Below are positions 58,014-64,000 of a stretch of DNA of 64,000 bases, piece by piece (the first letter of the stretch is position 1; each line of letters starts with the position of its first letter). Source of the DNA: an uncultured Bacteroidales bacterium (lineage in GTDB: Bacteria > Bacteroidota > Bacteroidia > Bacteroidales > F082); assembly GCA_947166105.1 (NCBI GenBank), contig CAMVCZ010000002.1, positions 119,896 through 183,895 of the forward strand, in the 5' to 3' direction. The position numbers were made by a program, and so were the translations under genes. Below the pieces are notes generated by a model. That model was not told where the DNA came from. It saw only the letters and a program-made list of their open reading frames with translations, and did not search any database.

Positions 58014-60017
58014 ATGAACTTCAAACTAACCTCCGAATTTGCACCCACCGGCGACCAGCCCGAAGCCATCAAGGAACTTGTGGATGGTATTCGGCGTGGC
58101 GACCGTGCCCAAACGCTGCTCGGCGTGACGGGTTCGGGCAAGACGTTCACCATCGCCAATGTGCTGGCGCAACTGAATCGTCCTGCCTTGGTGTTGAGCC
58201 ACAACAAGACCCTTGCGGCGCAACTTTACGGCGAGTTCAAGCAGTTTTTCCCCGAAAACGCGGTGGAATATTTCGTTTCGTATTATGACTACTACCAGCC
58301 CGAAGCCTTCATTCCTGCCACAAATACCTATATTGAGAAGGACTTGGCCATCAATTCTGAAATCGACAAGATGCGACTGGCGACCACTTCGGCTTTGCTT
58401 TCGGGGCGGAGGGATATTATCGTGGTTTCGTCGGTGTCGTGCCTCTATGGCATCGGCAATCCTGATGATTTCGGCAAGAATATCATCTATTTGGAACGCG
58501 GTATGAAAACCACTCGCGACGACGTGGCCAAAGCGTTGGTGAGTTCCTTGTATGTGCGCAATGAAATCGAGTTCACGCAAGGCAAATTCAGGATAAAAGG
58601 GGAGACGATGGATGTGTTTCCGGCCTACGCCGACTATGCTTACCGCATCGTGTTTTGGGACGACGAAATCGACAGCCTTGAAATGTTCAACCCTGTGACG
58701 GGCAGAAGGATGGAAGAACTTTCGGAACTGACCATTTTTCCTGCCAACATTTTCGTCACCTCGCAAGCCAAACTCAATGCCGCCGTGCGCGAGATTCAGG
58801 ATGATATGTTCAAGCAGACGGAGTATTTCCGCGAAATCGGCAAGGCATTGGAAGCCAAGCGATTGGAAGACCGTGTGAATTACGACATCGAAATGATGAA
58901 GGAATTAGGCTATTGCTCTGGCATTGAGAACTATTCGCGCTACTTCGACGGGCGCAGTCCGGGCACGAGGCCTTTCTGCCTCTTGGATTATTTCCCCGAC
59001 GATTTCATCACCGTGATTGACGAGAGCCACGTCACCATTCCGCAGATTCGCGGGATGCACGGCGGCGACCGCTCGCGCAAGCAAACCTTGGTGGAATACG
59101 GTTTCCGACTGCCTTCTGCCTTGGACAACAGACCATTGCAATTCGATGAGTTTGAATCCCTTACGGGGCAGACCATTTATGTCAGTGCCACGCCTGCCGA
59201 CTTCGAGTTGCAGCAAAGCGAGGGCGTTTATGTGGAACAACTCATCAGGCCCACAGGTTTGCTCGACCCCGTGATCGAGGTTCGTCCCAGCTTGAACCAA
59301 GTTGATGACCTCATCGATGAAATCCACAAAGTAGTGGAGAAGAACCAGCGCGTCCTCGTCACCACTTTGACCAAACGCATGGCCGAGGAATTGAATACCT
59401 ACCTTAACAACTTGAAAATCAAGACGCGGTACATTCATTCCGATGTGGACACGATGGAGCGCGTGGAGATTTTGCAAGGCTTGCGCATGGGCGATTTTGA
59501 TGTGCTGGTAGGCGTGAATTTGCTTCGTGAGGGTTTGGACTTGCCCGAAGTGAGCCTTGTGGCCATCCTCGATGCCGACAAGGAAGGCTTTCTCCGTTCC
59601 GAGCGTTCCCTGACGCAAACCGCAGGCCGTGCTGCAAGAAACGCCGAGAGCAAGGTCATCATGTATGCTGACACGATTACGGATTCCATGCGCAAGACCA
59701 TCGACGAGACCGCCCGCCGTCGCGCCAAGCAAATGGCTTACAATGAAGCGCATGGCATTGTGCCCAAGACCATCGTCAAGGCCATTGACAACTCGCTTGG
59801 CACCTTGAAGGGAACCCAGCCCATGCCTTATTCCCAATCTGACCATCCGTCGAGTATGGCTGCTGAAAGTCAAGCGGTTTACATGTCGAAGGAACAAATC
59901 CAAAAGGCCATCGCGCAAGCTAAGAAGAACATGGAAAAGGCCGTCAAGGAGATGGATTTTCTTGCGGCGGCGAAGTATCGCGACGAGATGATTGAGTTGC
60001 AGGAACGCATTGGATGA
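58014..60017 (+). CDS. uvrB: Excinuclease ABC subunit B
   Basis: MNFKLTSEFAPTGDQPEAIKELVDGIRRGDRAQTLLGVTGSGKTFTIANV; YYDYYQPEAFIP; C-terminal UVR motif. Confidence 0.97.
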   Translation: MNFKLTSEFAPTGDQPEAIKELVDGIRRGDRAQTLLGVTGSGKTFTIANVLAQLNRPALVLSHNKTLAAQLYGEFKQFFPENAVEYFVSYYDYYQPEAFIPATNTYIEKDLAINSEIDKMRLATTSALLSGRRDIIVVSSVSCLYGIGNPDDFGKNIIYLERGMKTTRDDVAKALVSSLYVRNEIEFTQGKFRIKGETMDVFPAYADYAYRIVFWDDEIDSLEMFNPVTGRRMEELSELTIFPANIFVTSQAKLNAAVREIQDDMFKQTEYFREIGKALEAKRLEDRVNYDIEMMKELGYCSGIENYSRYFDGRSPGTRPFCLLDYFPDDFITVIDESHVTIPQIRGMHGGDRSRKQTLVEYGFRLPSALDNRPLQFDEFESLTGQTIYVSATPADFELQQSEGVYVEQLIRPTGLLDPVIEVRPSLNQVDDLIDEIHKVVEKNQRVLVTTLTKRMAEELNTYLNNLKIKTRYIHSDVDTMERVEILQGLRMGDFDVLVGVNLLREGLDLPEVSLVAILDADKEGFLRSERSLTQTAGRAARNAESKVIMYADTITDSMRKTIDETARRRAKQMAYNEAHGIVPKTIVKAIDNSLGTLKGTQPMPYSQSDHPSSMAAESQAVYMSKEQIQKAIAQAKKNMEKAVKEMDFLAAAKYRDEMIELQERIG

Positions 60018-60087
60018 GGTTTATGGTTTTGTGGAAAACAAAAACAATAATTAAAACATTATATCTTGTTTTTGTTTCTTTTATTAC

Positions 60088-60095
60088 TATCTTTG
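60088..60095 (+). promoter_or_regulatory. -7 box (TATCTTTG) for the M6 protease
   Basis: TAnnTTTG upstream of ATG 60157. Confidence 0.45.
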
Positions 60096-60156
60096 TAACC
60101 GACAATAATGCCAATTTGGAATATTGTAACTAATTATTAATCAAAATACTAATACT

Positions 60157-63100
60157 ATGAAAAGGATTTTTACATTCGTTTTGCTGATGGCATGTTTCAG
60201 CCTTGGGAATGTCCATGCGGCCTATCTAAGGAACATTCCCATGACCGTAACGCAACCTGACGGCACTGTCTTGCAATGCTTCGCCTCGGGCGACGAGTTC
60301 TTCAATTATTTGCACGATGCTGACGGTTATACCATCATCCAGCATCCGCAGACAGGATACTATGTGTATGCCGAAAACCGTGATGGCCGGTTGGTGGCGA
60401 CCGATTATGTCGTTGGCAGACAAGACCCCACGAGCAGAGGCCTCAAGCCGTATGCCCTCATCTCGCCCGATGAATGGACGGCAAGGAGACAGGCATGGAT
60501 GGCATCAGAGAAGCGTCCCGAATTGCAATCCCCAAGCCGTGACTATATCCCCAATCACGGAACACTCAACAACATCTCGATTTTCATCCGATTCTCCGAC
60601 GACGAGCAGTTCACCAACTCCTATTACGACATCGACAACATGTTCAACGATGTGTCGGCAGGAGCCGTTTCCATGAAATCCTATTTCACTGCGGCATCCT
60701 ATGGCGCAATTGAGATTCCAACCACATTCTATCCGGGTCATAGTGGCAACACCATCATTTCCTATCAAGACACCTATCCGCGCAGCTATTTCGAGCCTTA
60801 CAATTCAACGACCAATCCTAACGGGTATCAAGAAAGCCAAAGGGCGGAACGCGAGTTTTCGTTGCTGCAAAGGGCAGTGAACTATGTCAATGCCAACTAT
60901 CCAGTGCCCACTTCTCTCAACATTGACTATGATGAGGATGGCTATGTCGACAATGTGTGTTTCATCGTGAAAGGCGGTGTGGGAGCATGGGGCTCATTGC
61001 TTTGGCCGCATAAATGGTCTCTCTATGACAGAGTGGTCAATATCAACGGGAAACAAGTTTGGACGTTCAATTTCCAGTTGGCCGATGCAACTTCCTATTT
61101 CAATACGTCGACGATGTGCCACGAGATGAACCACTCGTTGGGCGCACCTGATTTGTACCACTATTACCATGGTGAGGACCTGTCACCGGTAGGCATTTGG
61201 GATTTGATGGAGAACAATACCACGCCGCCCCAGCATTGCGGAGCCTATATGAAGATGAAGTACGGCCATTGGATTGACGATATTCCCGAAATCACCCAGC
61301 CGGGCACTTATACCTTGAATCCCATCAGTTCGGCAACTCCGACGAATGTGGCCTATAAAATAGCGACCTCCGACCCCAACCAGTTCTATGTGGTGGAATA
61401 TAGGGACAACACATCCTTGTTCGAAACGGGTCTGCCCGGAAAAGGGTTGCTGGTTTACCGCATCAATACCAATTTTACGGGAGGTGTCGACTACAATCCT
61501 GATGAAGGCATTTATGATGAAGTCTACATTTTCCGCCCGGGCGGCACTGCTACTCAGAATGGCAACTATTGGCAGGCTCATTTCAGTTCGGATGTGGGAA
61601 GGCCTGAGTTCAGCGCCTCAACCAATCCTTATCCGTTTTTCTCAGATGGCACGCTCGACCCTGGTTTCAGGATATACGATATCACGAGTGCAGGAAACAC
61701 CATTTCCTTTACATACGGTGGCACTAATGGCAGCTCAGGCGAAGAGATTTATATCGGCGATGAAGGAACGAATACCAACAATTACCTTCCAAGCTATTCG
61801 TTTTACAAACAATCCTTGACCCAACAGATCTATACTGCCGAGGAAATTGGCACTGCCGGAACCATCACCAGCATAGCCTTCTTTAACGGAGGAGCCACGA
61901 AGACCCGCACCTACGACTTCTATTTGGTGGCTACCGACAAGACCTCGTTTGCGAACGACACAGACTGGGTTGCAGTCACCGATGTCAACAAGGTTTTCAG
62001 CGGCGAAGTGACCATGACGGCAGGAGGGTGGACCACGATTGCTTTTGACCGGCCTTTTGCATACGACGGCGTATCCAATCTCATCCTTGTCACCGACGAC
62101 AATACAGGAAGTTATACCAGTTCGCCACACATGAGTTGCCGCGTGTTCGATGCTCCGAGCCAAGCCTTGCGCATCTATAGTGACGGTACGAACTATGACC
62201 CGTTTGCACCTCAAGATTACTCAGGAGCGGTGCTGGGTGTGAAGAACCAATTGAAAATGCAAATCATCATTCCCGCCGGTGAAACTGTTGTGATTGGTGA
62301 AGGAGGAACAAGCACCATCAATTACTTTCCGAGTTATTCATATTATAATTATTCGCTCACCCAACAAATCTATACCGCCGAAGAAATTGGCACCAATGGA
62401 TTCATCGATGGCATAGGTTTTTATAACGCGGGTGCCACGAAGACCCGTATTTACGACTTCTATTTGGTGGCCACAGACAAAACTTCGTTCTTGGGTGGTA
62501 GCGACTGGGTTGCCGTCACCGAGGCAGATAAGGTGTTCAGCGGCATTGTGACCATGACGGCAGACAATTGGACCACGATTGCCTTCGACAAGCCGTTTTT
62601 GTATGACGGCACTACCAATCTCATCCTTGTCGCCGACGACAATACGGGAAGTTTTACTGGTTCGCCCCACATGAGTTGCCGCGTGTTCGATGCTCCAGGC
62701 CAAGCCATTCGTATTTACAACGATGACACCGACTATGACCCTTCGGCTCCTTCAAGTTACGGCGGTACGTTACATGATGTGAAAAACCAAATCAAGTTGC
62801 ACGTTAAAGATGCTGGCGAATTGTTTATTATTGGTGATGGAGGAACAGCCACCAACAATTACCTTCCGAGCTATACGTATTTTAATTATTCTCTCACCCA
62901 GCAAATCTATACTGCCGATGAAATAGGCACTTCTGGAATTATCAGCAGCATAGCCTTCTATAATGGCGGAGCCGAGAAGACCCGTACCTACGATTTCTAT
63001 TTGGTGGCCACCGACAAGACCTCGTTTTCGGGCAGCTCCGACTGGCAAGCCGTCACTGCTTCCGACAAGGTGTTCAGTGGTTCAGTGACCATGACGGCAA

Positions 63101-64000
63101 ACGATTGGACAATGATTGAGTTCGACAATCCATTCATGTATGACGGCACTTCAAACTTGATTCTTGTCGCCGACGACAATTCAGGTGAATGGACTGGTTC
63201 GCCCCACATGAGTTGTCGTGTGTTCGATGCTCCGAGCCAAGCCATTCGCGTTTACAATGATAGCGCCAACTATGACCCTTCGGCTCCTTCAAGCTACAGT
63301 GGAACCGTTCTTGGTGTGAAGAACCAAATTATGATGCACATCGAAAGTGCTGGTGAATTGGTTGTCATTGGCGATGGAGGCACAGCCACCAACAATTACC
63401 TTCCGAGCTATTCGTATTATAATTATTCTCTCACCCAACAAATCTATACTGCCGATGAAATAGGCTCTGCCGGAACCATCCAAAGCATGGCGTTTTACAA
63501 CGGTGGAGACACAAAGACCCGCACTTACGATTTCTATTTGGCTCACACCGACAAGGCTTCGTTTGTGAACAATACCGATTGGGTTGCCGTTTCCGAAGCC
63601 AGTAAGGTGTTCAGCGGCGAAGTGACCATGACAGCCGACAGATGGACCATAGTCGACTTTGACACCCCGTTTGAATATGATGGCATATCCAACCTTGTCC
63701 TTGTCGCCGACGACAATTCGGACGAGTGGACCAATTCACCTCACATGAGTTGCCGTGTGTTCAATGCTTCAAATCAGTCCATCAGAATCTACGACGACTA
63801 CACTAATTTCGATCCCTCTAATCCTACCAGCTATTCAGGCACAAGACTGAACGTGAAGAACCAAATCATCTTTGGCATCGCGCCTTCAACGATGCAACAA
63901 ACCATCGCCCTTTCCCAAGGCTGGAATTGGGTTTCATTCAATGTAGAAATCACCTTGGATGACTTGAAGGCGGCACTTGTGGAAACATTACCAGGGACGA
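60157..64000 (+). CDS. M6-family secreted metalloprotease with four tandem ~180-aa repeats and a GWNW C-terminal module (3' incomplete at window edge)
   Basis: MKRIFTFVLLMACFSLGNVHA signal; zinc motif CHEMNHSLGAPDLYH (HExxHxxGxxD); absent from the ORF track because it has no stop in the window. Confidence 0.88.
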   Translation, partial: MKRIFTFVLLMACFSLGNVHAAYLRNIPMTVTQPDGTVLQCFASGDEFFNYLHDADGYTIIQHPQTGYYVYAENRDGRLVATDYVVGRQDPTSRGLKPYALISPDEWTARRQAWMASEKRPELQSPSRDYIPNHGTLNNISIFIRFSDDEQFTNSYYDIDNMFNDVSAGAVSMKSYFTAASYGAIEIPTTFYPGHSGNTIISYQDTYPRSYFEPYNSTTNPNGYQESQRAEREFSLLQRAVNYVNANYPVPTSLNIDYDEDGYVDNVCFIVKGGVGAWGSLLWPHKWSLYDRVVNINGKQVWTFNFQLADATSYFNTSTMCHEMNHSLGAPDLYHYYHGEDLSPVGIWDLMENNTTPPQHCGAYMKMKYGHWIDDIPEITQPGTYTLNPISSATPTNVAYKIATSDPNQFYVVEYRDNTSLFETGLPGKGLLVYRINTNFTGGVDYNPDEGIYDEVYIFRPGGTATQNGNYWQAHFSSDVGRPEFSASTNPYPFFSDGTLDPGFRIYDITSAGNTISFTYGGTNGSSGEEIYIGDEGTNTNNYLPSYSFYKQSLTQQIYTAEEIGTAGTITSIAFFNGGATKTRTYDFYLVATDKTSFANDTDWVAVTDVNKVFSGEVTMTAGGWTTIAFDRPFAYDGVSNLILVTDDNTGSYTSSPHMSCRVFDAPSQALRIYSDGTNYDPFAPQDYSGAVLGVKNQLKMQIIIPAGETVVIGEGGTSTINYFPSYSYYNYSLTQQIYTAEEIGTNGFIDGIGFYNAGATKTRIYDFYLVATDKTSFLGGSDWVAVTEADKVFSGIVTMTADNWTTIAFDKPFLYDGTTNLILVADDNTGSFTGSPHMSCRVFDAPGQAIRIYNDDTDYDPSAPSSYGGTLHDVKNQIKLHVKDAGELFIIGDGGTATNNYLPSYTYFNYSLTQQIYTADEIGTSGIISSIAFYNGGAEKTRTYDFYLVATDKTSFSGSSDWQAVTASDKVFSGSVTMTANDWTMIEFDNPFMYDGTSNLILVADDNSGEWTGSPHMSCRVFDAPSQAIRVYNDSANYDPSAPSSYSGTVLGVKNQIMMHIESAGELVVIGDGGTATNNYLPSYSYYNYSLTQQIYTADEIGSAGTIQSMAFYNGGDTKTRTYDFYLAHTDKASFVNNTDWVAVSEASKVFSGEVTMTADRWTIVDFDTPFEYDGISNLVLVADDNSDEWTNSPHMSCRVFNASNQSIRIYDDYTNFDPSNPTSYSGTRLNVKNQIIFGIAPSTMQQTIALSQGWNWVSFNVEITLDDLKAALVETLPGT
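61741..63890 (+). repeat. Four tandem repeats of about 540 bp inside the M6 protease gene
   Basis: Recurring GDGGTATNNYLPSYSYYNYSLTQQIYTADEIG...TRTYDFYLVATDKTSF...SPHMSCRVFDAPSQAIR; units start near 61750, 62287, 62827 and 63364. Confidence 0.93.
63901..64000 (+). repeat. Second copy of the GWNW module segment (97/100 identical to 12820-12919)
   Basis: Direct comparison. Confidence 0.95.

Noticed and set aside
58905-59918. 337-aa minus-strand ORF opposite uvrB
   Set aside because: Shadow ORF of uvrB; His-rich, low-information translation.
61741-63890. Regularly spaced repeats considered as a CRISPR-like array
   Set aside because: Units are ~540 bp, in-frame and coding, with no short repeat/spacer pattern.

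Overview
This 64 kb window looks like a Bacteroidales chromosome. The basis is repeated TAnnTTTG -7 boxes just upstream of genes on both strands, type IX secretion C-terminal domains, and C10, C25 and M6 secreted proteases. Housekeeping blocks are feoAB, dgt, tsaD, a TamB-like gene, an AddA-like helicase, ppdK, ddh, bglX, thrS-infC-rpmI-rplT and uvrB. Accessory content includes a type I restriction-modification / defence island (about 32.4-43.5 kb). Its minus-strand order is hsdM, fic, hsdS, a frameshifted DUF4145-like gene, two small membrane coiled-coil ORFs, rloA, rloB, hsdR. There are also two tandem, partly homogenised C10-protease / beta-helix / T9SS genes and a three-gene secreted operon: two phage-collar-domain paralogues and a 1489-aa coiled-coil protein. 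Further items are a RelE-type toxin-antitoxin pair and two AAA-ATPase / PD-(D/E)XK paralogues, one truncated. An M6 protease with four ~540-bp repeats runs off the window end. Most notable observations: (i) a near-perfect 34-bp duplicate of the hsdS 3' end flanking the DUF4145 cassette; (ii) two uncharacterised membrane coiled-coil genes in the defence island; (iii) the collar / coiled-coil operon with an alpha-pore-forming-toxin-like layout; (iv) a shared non-T9SS C-terminal 'GWNW' module, 97/100 bp identical between two distant genes; (v) non-AUG starts for infC and probably the TamB-like gene. No tRNA, rRNA or CRISPR array was seen. All calls were made by eye; no database search was run.
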